Assembly: GCA_948144175.1 (NCBI GenBank)
Contig: CANXME010002127.1
Location: 2,852,001-2,916,000, forward strand
Length of the DNA: 64,000 bases
Direction: 5' to 3'
Source: Closterium sp. NIES-65
Lineage: Eukaryota; Streptophyta; Zygnematophyceae; Desmidiales; Closteriaceae
Made by a program: the position numbers and the translations under genes. The notes below the pieces were generated by a model. The model worked only from the letters and a program-made list of their open reading frames with translations, searched no databases and was not told where the DNA came from. Of the stretch, positions 10,426 through 23,440 are shown in pieces (within the stretch, counting starts at the first letter, position 1; each line of letters opens with the position of its first letter).

Positions 10426-11497
10426 TGGTACGAGAGCAAGTTTGGAATATATGGCTTGCTAAGAACACGATCTGTAAAACGATCCACTGGTATAAACATC
10501 TTACATCATGCCTGGCGCAGACTGCGGCGAAACTGGAGAGAATCCAGTCAATCCTTCCACTAACGTCGCCTCTGGGATGACATCTATGGACCCAACACTC
10601 ATTGAGCAACTCATCACCCGCATCAGCGCACTGGAGAACCATCATCTGCCCATGAGCGTTGATGGCTCCAGCTATGCCAGAAGACCTCCCGATCCATAAG
10701 ACCTATCGTACTCTGAGCGATCGTTCACCTTCGAAAATCAAGGAGCCGAAGTACATTCGCAAGCACAACAAGCACACTATGAGGCAATGGCCTCAATCCA
10801 GAGCAAGTTCCTCTCGACATGACGCTCTTCGACGGGAAGGATTTCTACACCTGGAGCTTCAAGTTCGAGCCCCTGGCTCCAAAGTGCACAGACCTGGATG
10901 TATTACGACGGATCTCTGCCAATTCCAAACGAAGGCTCACCTCGGGAGAAAATACGGTACTGCAATGAGTCACTGCTCGTCAACACCGTTCTAATCCGCA
11001 GCCTGTCGCCCTCGAAACAGCTCGGCATCCCTTCGTTCATGAACTAGTGGACGCCCGTGCAACAATCATGGGAGCACCTGCGCATATGCTACATGGCAAC
11101 CGACTCAGTAACGCTCAGCCGTTTATTGAACCAGCTTAACAATGTCAGGATGTTCCTTCGAGAGAAAGCAGGGCATACAACAAATGCTGTAGAAACTTCA
11201 GGGGTCAATTCAAGAAAAGTGGCGGAAACTTCTCTGACAATATGTTCGTCACCATCATTCTCGCTGGATTGAGCCCAGATTAGCGCCACTACAAGTCGCT
11301 CCTTTGCACCCAAGGCACGATCAACGAATCTTCCTGCGCCTCGCTCCTCGCCAAACAGCACGAGATCGATCTGTATAATGAGAGAGGCAGCAAGAAGAAG
11401 AAGATTGCCCTTTACTTAACTAGCACGGAAGCACCCTCGGCCAAAAGGAAGCTGTGATGCAAATACTGCAAGAAGGTAGGACACACTATCAAGGAAT

Positions 11498-12607
11498 TGC
11501 GGGGAGTCGCTCGGCAAAGGTAGTGAGATAGACTATAGGGGTTGGCACGAGCTACTAGGATTGAGCGTAGCTTTGCCTAATTCCTTAGTGCTTGCACAAT
11601 CACGGGAGAAATCGGCAAGAGTTTCCGCTAGCAAAGTCGAAATTACAGAATGATTGAGCTCACAATGACAAGAATGACTACATTAGGCACCTAGCAACCC
11701 TGCAGCTAGCCTGGTCGACCGACAGCACAACATGGTCGACCGCCAGCCAGCGTTGCGTAGAGGAGCCATGCCAGCACTGCAGAAAGGCGACCTGCCAACA
11801 GAGCAGGTCGACGGCGTGCCAACGCTGCAGCAGAGCGGCTTTCCAGCGTTGCCCCATAGAACACAGCAGTGCGCACGCTCGCAGGTGTGCGCAGACGATT
11901 GGCCCGACTTGCCTCGTTGGGCATCCGTTGGCTGTTGTTTGCGTCTGACGAGCCACATCAACTACGGGATACCAGCCCACAGTCGTCTTCGCCATCGCGA
12001 CCTCGGCGAAGTTTGCGTGCCTACGCAGAACTCGTCGAGCAGGTTACCTGACCGACCTGGTCGACCACCAGGTGCTTCCGGTCGACCACCACTACCTCTG
12101 GTCGACCGTCGGGACCCTTTGGTCGACCACCAGGTGCCCCTAGTTGACCACAGCTCCCGTCGATCCCCTCGTCGACCGCTGCTCACTTGTCAGGTCGACG
12201 GACTGCTCCGTCGACCTCCCGGTCGATTTGCAGGTCGACGGGCTGCTCCCGGTCGAGCTGCAGGTCGATGGACTGCTCCCGGTCGAACTACAGGTCAACG
12301 GGCTGCTCTCGGTTGAGCTGCATGTCGACGGGCTACTCCCGGTTGAGCTGCAGGTCAACGGGCTGCTCCGTCAACCTCCCGGTCAAACCGCCCTTCCTGG
12401 TCGACGGCCCACCGGTCGTCTAGACCAGTCAGTTGCAGCTGTCGAGCTCCCTGGTCGACAGCAAAACCATTGCGGTCCTCTGCAGCTCGACGAAGCCTAT
12501 CGAGCAGCTCTCCCACTGTAAATGGTCGGCTACCACTTCCGTACATCCGACCATGTCGTCGGCGTTGCCCAAGCGAGGGCGGGGCCAACATTCTATTTCC
12601 GTTAAGA
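11498..12607 (-). mobile_element. X1: solo LTR, 1110 bp
   Basis: Bounded by a perfect 5-bp duplication GGAAT (11493-11497 and 12608-12612). On the minus strand it runs from a TCTTAACGG start (family consensus TGTTAACGG) to a CCGCA end. It is homologous along its length to X2 (26295-27410) and X3 (46072-47128) and is not accompanied by an interior, so it is a solo LTR left by recombination. It splits the zinc knuckle of copia remnant P. It contains many GTCGAC palindromes and a roughly 30-bp internal array at 12190-12380. Confidence 0.9.
12180..12400. repeat. 30-bp tandem array in X1
   Basis: Five to six imperfect copies of a unit like ctgctcccggtcgagctgca followed by ggtcgacggg. The matching place in X2 and X3 holds fewer copies, so the array length varies between family members. 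Confidence 0.75.
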
Positions 12608-13920
12608 GGAATGCTAAAAGTGCAATGGCAACAACAACAGAAACAACAACGGGAACAATGCACAAAGGCAACAGGGAGGAGTGCCTTACAAGCAAGCCGC
12701 CGGATCACCAGCTCACAACCAGACTGTGTCCTTGCTCGCCGTCGCCAGCACTTCACAAGCTCCGACGCGCATTTCTGCAGACAAAAAAGGGAAGAGCAAG
12801 GTGTTGACCTACATGGTGCGACACGGATCTCCTCGACCCAATCGTCTCTGCCGCTTCTTCCGCAGCTGGGAGGACATGTTCCAAGATCCACCACCAGCAG
12901 GACCTGAAAACGACCTGACCTTCGACGAACTAACTGTTGGACAAATCTAGTACGACTGGGAAGCACCACCGTGGATAGCGGAGTCGCCACCTGCACGAAT
13001 CGCATTGAACAACAAGGGGTAGAGTTACGACTAGTACACGACATGGAGCATCATGTCACTCCGCGAATCGCAAACATCGCAAAGCAAAACGACGACATTA
13101 ACAAATGGTACCTGGACAGCTGATGCAGTCAGCAAATGGTCTTGTCCAGCATGTTCATGCTTAACAGTGAGGAGCTGTTAAGTGAATTCGAGATTATTGT
13201 CGCCAACAACCAATCGATCTGGGCGAAGATTTGCGTTCAGATCCAGCTCGAGTCAAAGGACACCAACTTCTGCATCCACCAGGCATTGGCGATTGGCGGC
13301 TGACACATAGGAGTTGGAACATTGAAGGATATTGAGTAACAATGGACCTAGAGCTCGCCGCCATGGATTTCTTCAGGGTCTTCAACCCAGCATTTCGTGA
13401 AGCAGAGTTACCAGTTGGCTTTAAGAACCTCAGCTTTGAACTCGCCTTATCACGACGAATCGATTGGTACACTTATAATGTTCATCAGGCGAACATCGTA
13501 CCAAGAGCTTCTCGGGATCTGCTGCTCAGCTTCTTACAACCATACAATTTCAAGGCTTCATTATCGGATATCCCGACATCAGTCCATTGCGTTTTACAAG
13601 AGCTCTCACTGAATTCGTGATTGGCTATTCTTATTTCATGGCGTTCTCAAGGCTACTGACGATCACCCTCAGGTTTTATTAGTGACAACTCAGCACCTAC
13701 ACCAAAAATATTGGTCTGATGGAGGGACATTGCGGCTATACTATACTGGGCTCAGACATCCAGCATCTCAGGCATTTTTGGCCCTTGCAAATCAACTGCT
13801 GCTGGTCTTTATTCATCATTGCCCTATGGCGCATCCTCCTCCCAAGGAACGTGTTCCTCTGCTGCCGAAACGTGCTGTTGTCACTGATGCTATTCGGTAC
13901 CTGAAGATAAGGGGAAACAA

Positions 13921-14763
13921 GTGGAGGAAAATGAGCCGGTTACTCCAGTAGAAGGGAGCTCAGGCTTATCTCTGGAGGAAAAGCTTGCTGCACTTACCAC
14001 CGCGCATGATAATGACAATGAAGACGAGTTCACGGATGACGACTCGGACACTGAGTTGGAGTTCGAAATATCCAAGGACTCCGATGTGAAGCTTCGTTAT
14101 ATGGCTATCTTGCTCGTGCCTCTTGTTCTGGAGCCAGAAATGGCATCGGTCATCATCACCGTGCAGATGCTGCTGCAACGCGTTTGGTCTTCTTTGCTCT
14201 CTGATGGCACTAATACATCGGTTGACTTTCAGGACATTCACCCTGCATATGTCGCAAAGACCAAGTACAGTTGCCTTCAGCTATCATTTCAGAAAGAAGA
14301 AGATGCTACTAAAGTGCGGCAAGCGGCTCTGGAATATCAGAAGCCGAACGTAACGTCGTATAAATTACATTGGCTTCACACTGAGAATGCGGCTTTTGTG
14401 AAAGAGAAGGCTACTAACCCGCACGTCATTGAAGTGGTCTTTAAGGACATACATGCGAGCATCACGCTAGATGCTATTGAGGAGCTGCTGGTGAAGTATA
14501 AGCTGAAAGTTCGGCAAGTCACGCCATTTCTAGAGAGTCACTGCTTCCATCGGGTTGTACATCCAGTACCTGGAGCTAACACAGGGGTTATCAAAGGGCT
14601 GGTGGTACCGCACCCGGAGGATAAGAAGAGGCACTGGATCCACCAAGTCAACCACCCGAAGGAGAAGGGCAAGATGCTCCTGGTTCATTACCCTATGCTC
14701 TCCTGGCGGCTCTGTGGGGGTCCGCATTATGATAAGTATCATGATGCCTTCACCACTGACTGA
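13921..14763 (+). CDS. LINE ORF1-like protein, 280 residues
   Basis: Open frame beginning MEENEPVTPVEGSSG with an acidic, low-complexity segment at residues 35-55 (NDNEDEFTDDDSD). No zinc knuckle or RRM is obvious. It is assigned as ORF1 only because it lies just upstream of the endonuclease and RT on the same strand. A further open stretch at 13342-13620 (FRVFNPAFREAELPVG) and 13680-13950 may be its broken N-terminus. Function in nucleic-acid binding is an expectation for ORF1 proteins, not visible here. Confidence 0.45.
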   Translation: MEENEPVTPVEGSSGLSLEEKLAALTTAHDNDNEDEFTDDDSDTELEFEISKDSDVKLRYMAILLVPLVLEPEMASVIITVQMLLQRVWSSLLSDGTNTSVDFQDIHPAYVAKTKYSCLQLSFQKEEDATKVRQAALEYQKPNVTSYKLHWLHTENAAFVKEKATNPHVIEVVFKDIHASITLDAIEELLVKYKLKVRQVTPFLESHCFHRVVHPVPGANTGVIKGLVVPHPEDKKRHWIHQVNHPKEKGKMLLVHYPMLSWRLCGGPHYDKYHDAFTTD

Positions 14764-15239
14764 CAGCATAACATAGGGAAATGGAGCTTGAGCTTAGGTC
14801 ATGTGCATGGGATTAAAGGGAACAGTACATCAGCTTGTTTCCATGATCTTGTTTATCTTACCTATCATCCAGAAACTAACCCTCTGGCCGCTTGTCGCAG
14901 CTGCCTCGCTGACAGCATCGCGCCTAGTTCGCGCGATCCTGCTCGATCCTGCGATTGTTCTGGTTTCCACTAGGATCTCCAGGGAGGAGTGGATCTGTAC
15001 ATAGACCTGCTGCGGGAAAGCACATGGGAAGCTGTTTGTCACTGCTGCAGAACACATCACCTCCGCGTGTCATTTGCACGGTCAGGGAGAGCTCGGTGCT
15101 ATCATCCGTTTGACAAGGGAGAAGGAAAATCTGCTTTCGGTTCGCAAGGAATACGGAATTTGATGGACCCAAAGAAGCTTATCAGGGTGATAGCTGTCAG
15201 TTCGGCGTTAGGTGCTGTGTTCTTACCTGCCTATAGATG

Positions 15240-15960
15240 CGTAGAGGTGAGCAAGGAGTTATTAAATGAATATACGGATCATTCTGTCGTTTACGGGCCT
15301 GAATGTCAACGGCCTGGGAGATTTCACGAAACGGAAACGAACAACGGCTTGGATCAACAGCAAGAAAGGAGCTGATATCATGGTCTTGTCAGATACCTGA
15401 ATAGCAGCATACAACCCTTACTGGTCTCCCCTCAGCTTACCTTCCTTTATAGGCACTACATCTGTGACCCGGGCTGGAGGAGTAGCAGTTCTCAGCCGGC
15501 GAACAGATTTATCCTTTCATAACCCTTTAGCTCATCCCTCAGGTAGACTAGTGAAGACGGAAATCCACTGCTCTAACCTCTGCCTCACCTTGATAGCGGC
15601 ATATCTCCCTGCAAACAAAGCCGAAAAAAGAACATTCATCAGAATCGTACTTGGACCAATCCTTAGTCTCATCCAGCTAGGCACTCACTTGCTCATTCTG
15701 GGAGATCTGAACACCATTGGAAACCCACTGCTTGATAAGTCCTCTAGACATGAGAGAATGACTTTCTCTACCACCACTGCAAAGCTTTAGACATCTCAGA
15801 CGCTTTCCGTTCCCTTAACCCGGGTGAACGAGAGTTTACATTTTTTTTCACAGGCGCACCAGGAGAGCTCACGGATTGATCGAGCACTAGTCTCTCAGTC
15901 CCTGATTCCGCGCCTAGTGAGAGCTGAACATGTCTCGCCGGATGAGCCTGTCTCTGATCA
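15240..15960 (+). pseudogene. LINE endonuclease domain, frameshifted
   Basis: Endonuclease/exonuclease/phosphatase fold motifs are spread over frames: NVNGLGDFTKRKRT then ADIMVLSDT (15300-15400), TRAGGVAVLSRRTDL (15460-15510), LIAAYLPANKAEKR (15590-15635), LLILGDLNTIGNP (15690-15730), and SRIDRALVSQ with the catalytic SDH triplet at about 15951-15959. In LINEs this enzyme nicks target DNA to prime reverse transcription. At least one frameshift and a stop (TAG at 15788) break it. Confidence 0.75.
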
Positions 15961-16826
15961 TGGCTTTGCCATCTGCAGGGCCTTTAAGCTCAAGCTGCAG
16001 ATGAAGCTGGGGCCGGGGATTTGGTGCTTTCACCCTTCTCTGTTGGGCAGACCGGGGGCTAAGAAAAAGATCGAGGAGGTGGAGCATTTGGTCACACAGA
16101 ACGGGGGAAGCTTCACGGCTCTCATTTATCGACTGAACACCAGTCTACGGTCATACGCAAAGGAAGAGAGCAAAAGGATACGGGCAACCATTGGCCATCT
16201 CACCACGGCGGTGGCTGCACTGGGGCAAGAGTTCATGCGGAACCCAAAGGATCAAGTGCTGAAAGAGCAGCTGGGGAAGCGGGAGCAGCAGCTCATGAAG
16301 TATCTTGTGTGCCAAAGGGGCAGAATGCATACCATGGCTGGGATGGAGCAGGCGCTGTCGGGAAAAGTTCCATCACCGCATTTGTCGACGAGAATAAAGA
16401 CGCGGAAAGCCAGAACTCAAATAGCGGAGGTAGCAGTTCCGGGAGGTATGGTGTCAGAACCAAAGCGGATATTTGAAGCGGCGTCGGGGTACTTCCGCAG
16501 CCTCTTTGGGGAGGACAAGCGCACAGAAATCTGGGACTGGAGTCCAGTTGCGGGGAAGAAGCTGACATACACTGATATAGAGAATCTGCAAGATGAGTGG
16601 AAGGAGAAAGAATTTAAACAGGCGTTGCGGGAAATTTTTGAGAAAATGTCGGGGAAAGACAGATTGCCAGAGGAGATTTTTGAGTTACACTGGGATACGC
16701 TCGGGAAACATGTCATGGGACTGGTATGGGATTTCACCCTCACCTCTTTGCTTCCGACCAGTGACAAAGATGCGATGACGATCCTCCTGCACAAGTAAGG
16801 AGCGAAAGAGCAGCTAGAGAACTACC
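15824..16826 (+). pseudogene. LINE reverse transcriptase, N-terminal part
   Basis: One frame from the end of the endonuclease (SDHGFAICRAFK) through the fingers region, ending TILLHK, a TAA stop, then GAKEQLENY at the insertion point of copia C. The stop at 16796-16798 is just before the RT motif that normally reads RPITLLN, which lies on the other side of the insertion at 23719. Confidence 0.85.
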
Positions 16827-16957
16827 TGTCAAAGTCAAGCAGCAGGAATGAATGCATTGAGCAGCATGAGGAGTACAAGTGGGAAACCCTAAAGTGTTGT
16901 ACCCCATATGAGCTACCCCACAACAGCCTACACAGACTAAAGCATATAAGTTTGACA
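16827..16957 (-). repeat. C 3' LTR
   Basis: 131 bp, TGTCAAACTTATATG to TTTGACA on the minus strand. Confidence 0.95.
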
Positions 16958-17189
16958 CACCCCCATAGGCAAAGTGGGGGAGAACAAGATGTCACAAGAC
17001 CAGTCAAGAGAAGCAAAGCAAGCTCAGGGTGGATCACGGCGTCACCACACATTCCGAGCACAAGCAAGCGGCCACAAGGTCAGTTCACATGCAAGATTAA
17101 AGATCAAGGAGAACAAACAAGACAGTTATCACAACCTAGCAAGTGTAAGCAGGCAGGTATATATAGAGATCACAGTATACGCAAAGTCA

Positions 17190-20100
17190 AGAAGTGAGCA
17201 AGTGAGGCAAAGTGGGAACAAGCCCTAAAACAGTGCAGAACCGCTGATGATCACAAGGCTGAAGTGCCTTGGTGAAGATATTAGCAGTGTTGGCTGAGAG
17301 GCCACGTAAACAAGACAAAGCAGACCACGCTGCTGGAACTCTCGAGCAAGGAAGTAGCGAAGAGCGATGTGCTTCGTTTTGTGCTCCAGTCTCTGCTCGC
17401 GACACAAGGCAAGCATTGCCTTGTTGTCGACGTTCAGAACTGGAGGAGAATAAGGCGCCTCGCCCAGGTCGGTCAGCAGGTAGGTGAGCCAACGTAGCTC
17501 CTGTGCAGCCATGGCCCCTGCGTAGATCTCAGCCTCACAACTGGAGGTGAGAACAGAAGACGAGCGGGTAAACCGCCAAGAGACAGAACCGGAGCCAAGG
17601 CTGAAGGTGTAACCGTGTTACGACTGCTGCGTAGCCAAGTCGTCAACCCAAGAAGCGTCTGCGTGACCAGTGAGAACAACTGGACCCCGTCCTCCAAGCA
17701 CAAGCCCCATGCCTAACGTACTGCACAAGTAGCGCATCACCCTCATAACTGCCTTCCAGTGCTCTGGACGGTGTCTCCCAGGAGCAACATAGCGTGCCAG
17801 GATGCTAAGAGGGTAAGCAAGGTCAGGACGAGTGCAGGTCATCAGGTACATGAGGCAGCCCACAAGCTCTGGATACAGGCCACTCGGTTCTACGGACTCA
17901 TCCGAAGGTAGATCTGAGAGCGAGTGACCAGTAGGCAGAGGAGTGGACTGTGGCGAGGAGAACTGGAAGTCGAAGCGCTGAAGGACCTGCTGCACCATGT
18001 GTGACTGGGTCAGGGTGATGGTGTGGCGTGCTCTGTCCCGAGTGATCTGCAAGCCAAGATAGCTGCGCAGTTCACCCAGGTCTGTGCACGTGTGTCTCTT
18101 CTACAGCTCTGACTTTACTAGAGTCAGTGCCTCAGTGTCAGCAATAGTAAAAACCAAGTCGTCGACGTACACGAAGATGTAGAACGGCGGCAACGAAGTG
18201 TCGGTGCGTAGAAACAGCGACGGGTCAGCAGTAGAAGGAGCAAACCCAAGTGCCGCCAGTGTAGTTCTCAGTGTGTCCTGCCACTCACTGGGTGCCTGGC
18301 GGAGACCGTAGACTGGTCGAAGGAGGCTCCACTGGGTACCAGGAGGAAACGACCCATTCAAGCCAGGTGGGCGGCGCAGCCAGATCTCCTCGTGCCGGCT
18401 GCCCTGTAGAAAGGTTGTGCTGAAGTCAAGAGAGTGAAGCTCGTAGTCACAGTGAGCAGCGACGTGCAGTAGTACCCGAAGAGTGGTCATCTTCGGGGTG
18501 GGAGAGAAGGTCTGAAAGTAGTCAACTCCTTGTCGCTGACTGAAGCCTCGAGCCACGTAACGCGCCTTGAAGACAGGCGGAGAACTCGGCGGCCGCTTCA
18601 CCCTGAAAATCCACATGCCATTGACGATGTTCGCCCCAGGCGGGGGAACCTCATCGACGTAGGTGCCTGTTAACTTCCAGGAAGCCATCTTTGCGTCCAA
18701 GGCTGCCTGCCACTGAGAGGAGTAGGGACCCTCAGCCGCCTCCGCGTAAGAGCGCTGAGTCGGGATGTCTAGTGCATCCGGGTCTCCCTCAGGGGCAAGC
18801 AGCATGGATACGAGATGAGGTGAAGCAGTAGCCAAACACTGCAACTCCTCTTGCCTGTCCTCAAGGACGTTCGTGCCAAGGGCACACTCACCCCCGAGGG
18901 ACGGAGGACAGACAGACTCAGACTCAGCAACAAGACTAGCAGCGTAGTCTAGACGACAGCAAGCAGCAAAGTCGGCAAGCTCAGCAACCAGAGCAGACGC
19001 AGCAGCAGACTCAAAGGAAGGGTCAGTGACAACTGTGGCAAGGAGACGCGTGAGAGTAGGACTAGCAGCATGAAGGGAGTCAGACTCCGGGTCAGCAAGG
19101 GCAGGAAGAGAGGACTCAGGAGGAGACGGCAGAGGGACACGCTGCGGAGCAGTGGAAGGACGCAAAGTCATCCGGTGCGTGCCAGGGACCGGGGGAGGAC
19201 GTTGACGCGAACCACGACCACTAGTGCGAGCAGCACAGACAGGCGACGCAGGACGAGACGAAGGCTCACGATGCTCAGCAAGACCTCCAGTCGAACCAGT
19301 GTAAGGAGACGGAGAAGGCAGTGGGGAGGCAGGCTGTAGCTGTGACGATGACTGGAAAAGCGGTGGACACGCTAAGGAGGGGGCAGGGCCAGGAGAAGAT
19401 GGAAGACCAAGAACCTGCCCAAGGAGCGGAACGAAGTACAGCCGCGGCCGCTCAGCACCCCCAGAACTAGCACGAACGGCACCAGAACCCCCAGCACCAG
19501 CTCTAACTCCAGCAGCACCACCAGCAACTCCAGTAGCACCTCCAGCAGCTCCAGCAGCTCCAACAGCACCTCCAGCAGCTCCAGCACCAGCGGCAGCTCC
19601 AACTCCAGCAGCACCACCAGCAGCTCCAGCAGCAATACCAGCAGCTCCACCAGCACCTCCAGCAGCTCCAGCACCAACGGCACCACCAGGCCCAGCAGCT
19701 CCAGTACCTCCAGTACGAGCACCTCCGGGACCAGTGGCTCCAGAGCCCCCAGCAGCACGACTCCAGCGCCGAGCAAACCACTCGCGCAACTGCTGAGGGG
19801 AGAGCAGCTCCCGACGGGACGCAGCACTTGAAGGACCGCTAGGCAAAGCGCCTCTAGACTCCACACACGCAGGCTCAACACCCTCAAGCTCAGCACCCTT
19901 GGGTTCCGCACCCCCAGACTCAGCAACCCCAGGCACAGCACTCCCACGCTCAGCAACCCCAGGGTCAGCACCTCCAGACTCAGCATCCCCAGACTCCTCA
20001 CGCCCAGGCTCAGCACCTCTAGGCTCCGCACCCCCAGGCTCCACACCCCCAGGCTTAGTACCCCCAGGCTCCGCACCCCCAGGCTCCGTACCCCCAGGCT

Positions 20101-22500
20101 CCGCACCCCCAGAAGCAGCACCCCGAGCAGGACCACCCCCAGGGTTTAGGGGTAGTGCGGTAGGGGAAGAGACGGTAAAAAGGAACCGACTCGTCGAACG
20201 TGGCGTCCTGGGAGGCGAAGACACGGCGCGAGGTGGGGTGGTAAACCTGCCAACCAGGCGCGTCAGGGACAAAGCCAAGGAAGACACAGGGAACAGCGCG
20301 GGCAGAGATCTTGTCCGCAGTGGTATCGCAGACAAAGGCACGAGAACCCCAGACCCGGAACACCGACGCATCGCCTACACCTAGTCCGCGGTATTTTAAC
20401 CGCCGCTATCTTAACCACGCGAGGGTACTTCTCCTTTATCAAACTTATTTAGTCGGGTTGTTTTCAACTTTACGAGGGTAGAATCTAGCATTCCCTTCGC
20501 GAGTTGACAGCAGAAAAAACTCAGTGAATGCCGAGTGTGACAAATGTCAATCCGTCTATCTTGGAGCACTAAGTGTGAGTTCCTTAGACGGAAGTGCTTT
20601 CGGCTGCAGAATCGTAGCCTCGATGACTCTGGGTGCTAATAACATTACCCAGAAACGAACAAAGGGGGTTTGAATGAACAAATTTCACCTGGTTAGAATA
20701 CCGCAGACTAGGTGTACCTCCTCCGTCCACCGCAGTGTGGGCGAGGTCTCCGGCAAGGAGACACGGGGCCAGAGGTTGAGCTGATGCGCGGCGTAGCGGA
20801 CCGCAAACGGCCAAGGAAAATGGGGGGCAGCCGCATGGACCATGGAGGTACGAGCAACCTCCATGACCAAGCCAATGCGGCGCTCAGCAACCCCATTCTG
20901 CTGCGGAGAGGCTGGTAGCGTGAATGTCTGGCGAATGTCCTCCCCACGACAAAAGCTCTGCAGAAGGTCAGAGGAAAACTCTCCACCTCTGTAATAGTGC
21001 AGACGTAGAACGGGAAACTCCGTCCTGAACCGCTCGCGGAGCTGGAGACGAGCAACGCGGATCCAAGGGATCAAAACACCAGGGACCTCACCCTTGGTGC
21101 GCAAGGGGAAGACCGTGGTGTAACGCGAGTAGTCGTCAACAACCAGCAGGAAGTACCGCGCGCGGTCCTGTCCAGTGACGCGGGCTGGGCCCCACAAGTG
21201 CAGGGTCTGCAGGGCAGCAGTCATCGGGGGAAACGAGGAGGAGTGAGAAGCGGCGCGCTGCCGCCCCTCGACACAGGGAGGAGCAGGCGAGGGTGGGAGG
21301 GGAGGGAGAACCCTGGGAAGACCAGAGACAATGACATGGCGGTGCATGCTACAAAGGCGCTGCACCGAGGGGTGACCAAGACGGTGGTGCCAAAGGAGGG
21401 TCTGGTGCGACAAAGCGCGACACGAGCAGGGGGCCGCTAGCTGACCTGATGCAGACGCAGATGCATCGACCTGAGGGGACACAGTAGTCAGTGTGTACAG
21501 ACTCGAGCCAGGCGTACGGGTAAACGTGGCCAGGTGCCGGCCCGTTCGGGAGCACGTACACAGGGTTACGCGCTGACCTCCAGGAGTGAACTGGTCAACC
21601 CACTGGTTCCGGAGGTCAGCACCACTCACCAAGTTCGTAGAGAACGAGGGGAGGTGAAGACCTAACAGGGAGCCAGACGAGACCGCCGGACACGGCAGTA
21701 CCGTGGAGGAGTGCGCAAGGACTGGACCCCCAGAGGGGTCTGCCAGGAAGACGGGAACCGGCCGACTGAGCGGCGTGAGGGTGGTGCTATCGCGAAAGAA
21801 GGAGCGGGAAGCACCTGAGTCAAGTGTGAAGGTGTACAAGACCTCAGCAGGCGCAGTACCAGAGAGAGCAGATGCACCAGCACCTAGAGCAGGGAACGCA
21901 CTAGCACCTAGAGCAGCAGCCTCACCAGCACCTAGAGGAGCAGGCTATATACCGGGGCCAGGCGGTACGCATTGGTAACAGGCACCGGCAGCACTAGTAA
22001 GCAATGCATACATGGCATTGAGAATAGCATCATAGTCAAGAGCAAAAATATCTACCTTCTGCCTAAGCAGCTCCAGCCAGGAGGGGAGCTGAGCCTGGTC
22101 GCCAAACTCGGTACGCCAGGCGTGGCTCAGCCGTGCGAAGCAGCGGGACTGCGTGTGACAAAGTGTGCCGCAAGCCTGACCAGCCCGATCACCTGTGCGA
22201 ACGACGTACTAGTAGCGAACGGTACTCTGAGACCCTCTACTCTGAGCGTACCACTCATGAAGTTGCTGGGGCGTAAGTGTCTCGCGTAGACACCGCTGCA
22301 GCTGCAGCTGGCCACTGCGAGACGCTCCCGACTAACCAGCTTCGGGGCGAGAGCCACGATGACTACCGCCACAACCCCAACTAGCGTACCACTCACTAAG
22401 CTGCTGAGGTGTGAGAGACTTGCGTGGACGTCGCTGGAGCTGCATCTGGCCATCGCCAGTAGCAGTAGGAGCAGGATTAGCAACAGTAGTGCAGGCAGGG
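17190..22500 (-). pseudogene. C gag(C-terminal)-pol polyprotein, broken
   Basis: Gag C-terminal cysteine motif at about 22090-22210. Protease TFTLDSGASRSFF at about 21830 and integrase HHRLGHP, VDDYSRY, GVAERRIG (21750-20730) are interrupted by the MITE. Then come integrase C-terminus, linker with GGAEPGG repeats, the conserved RPRLYFVPLLGQVLG block, RT with YVDD near 18155, and RNase H (HADASW, then VDNKAMLALC near 17425). Nonsense changes include CAG to TAG at 18101-18103 (KSEL, stop, KRHTC) and a TAA at 17618-17620. Frameshifts follow in RNase H. Not expected to be active. Confidence 0.88.
20378..20714. mobile_element. MITE of 337 bp in copia C integrase
   Basis: Terminal inverted repeats of 24 bp, beginning CACCTAGTCCGCGGTATT (two mismatches between ends), flanked by TA (20376-20377 and 20715-20716). 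Removing it with one TA restores the integrase codons Glu-Val-Gly-Asp-Ala. No coding capacity. The TA target suggests a Tc1/mariner-type source, but the ends differ from those of the MITE at 1343. Confidence 0.9.
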
Positions 22501-22559
22501 CAGGCGCGGTAGGCAGGCAGGCAGGCGGACAGGCAAGCAGGTGCTCACCAGTGGCGGGA

Positions 22560-23440
22560 AGGGCCGGCGCTCGGCGGGCGGCGGCAGGGTAGGCGCACGA
22601 CGGCGGGGCCGTAGTAGCGGCTGCAGAGTAGGGCTGCGGCAGCTGAAAGGTGGGGCCGCGTCAGCGGCAGGTCGGGGCCGCGTCAGCCACAGGGCTAGTG
22701 GGGCCGCGTCGGTGTCCGGGCGAGGCCGCGTCAGAGGCAGGGCACGGCCGCGTTGGCTGTAGGGCGCGGCCGCGTCAGAGGAAGGGCGCGGCCACGTCGG
22801 CTGCAGGGCGCAACCGCGTCAGAGGAAGGGCGCGGCCGCGTTGGCTGCAGGGCGCGGCCGCGTTAGCTGCAGGGCGCGGCCGCGTTAGCTGCAGGGTGCG
22901 GTCGCGTCGATTGCAGGGCGCGGCCGCGTCGGGTGCAGGGCGCGGCCGCGTCAGAGGCAGGGCGCGGCCGCTTTGACCGCAGGGCGCCGCCGCGTCGGCT
23001 GCAGGGCGCAGCCGCGTCAGAGGTAGGGCGCAGCCACGTCGACTGCAGAGCGTGGCCGCGTTGACTGCAAGGCGCGGCCGCGTCGACTGCAGGGCGCGGC
23101 CGCGTCGGGGGCAGGGCGCGGCCGCGTAAGTGGCAGGGCGAGGCCGTGTCGGCTGCAAGGTGCGGCCGCGTCGAAAGCAGGGCGCGGCCGCGTCAGAAGC
23201 CGGGCGCGACCGCGTCAGAGGCTGGGCGGGGCCGCATTCTGGCCTAACGGGCCTGCAGGGGCGGCTCGCGGGCCTGACGGGCCTGCAGGGGTGGCTCGCG
23301 GGCTTCACGGGCCTGCAAGGGCGGCTCGCGGGCCTGACGGGCCTGCAGGGGTAGCTCGCGGGCCTGACGGGCCTGCAGGGGCGGCTCGTGGGCCTAACGG
23401 GCCTGCAGGGGCGGCACGCTGGCCTAGGGCAGCAGGAGGC
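22560..23440 (-). repeat. GC-rich leader array of copia C
   Basis: Irregular tandem units of about 24-27 bp built around gcggccgcgtc and tgcagggcgc, followed at 23230-23420 by a second array of about 30 bp (ggcctgacgggcctgcagg). It sits between the primer-binding site and the gag remnant. Element H has the same two arrays in the same order. Confidence 0.85.

Larger units (their letters stand above)
10426..13340 (+). mobile_element. P: degenerate Ty1/copia remnant (gag and protease)
   Basis: A primer-binding-site-like tggtacgagagcaag lies at 10426. It is followed by gag-like sequence from 10508 (PGADCGETGENP) through FDGKDFYTWSFKFE, typical of copia Gag, to a CCHC knuckle CKYCKKVGHTIKEC near 11453-11500. 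That knuckle is interrupted after the Glu codon by solo LTR X1 and resumes at 12613. A protease-like WYLDS segment near 13100 is followed by a stop and frameshifts. Integrase and later domains are absent; the LINE begins after about 13340. Many stops and frameshifts make this one of the older layers. Confidence 0.65.

Noticed and set aside
22560..23440. CpG-island promoter of a host gene
   Set aside because: The GC-rich block is the leader array of copia C and is repeated at the same place in element H.
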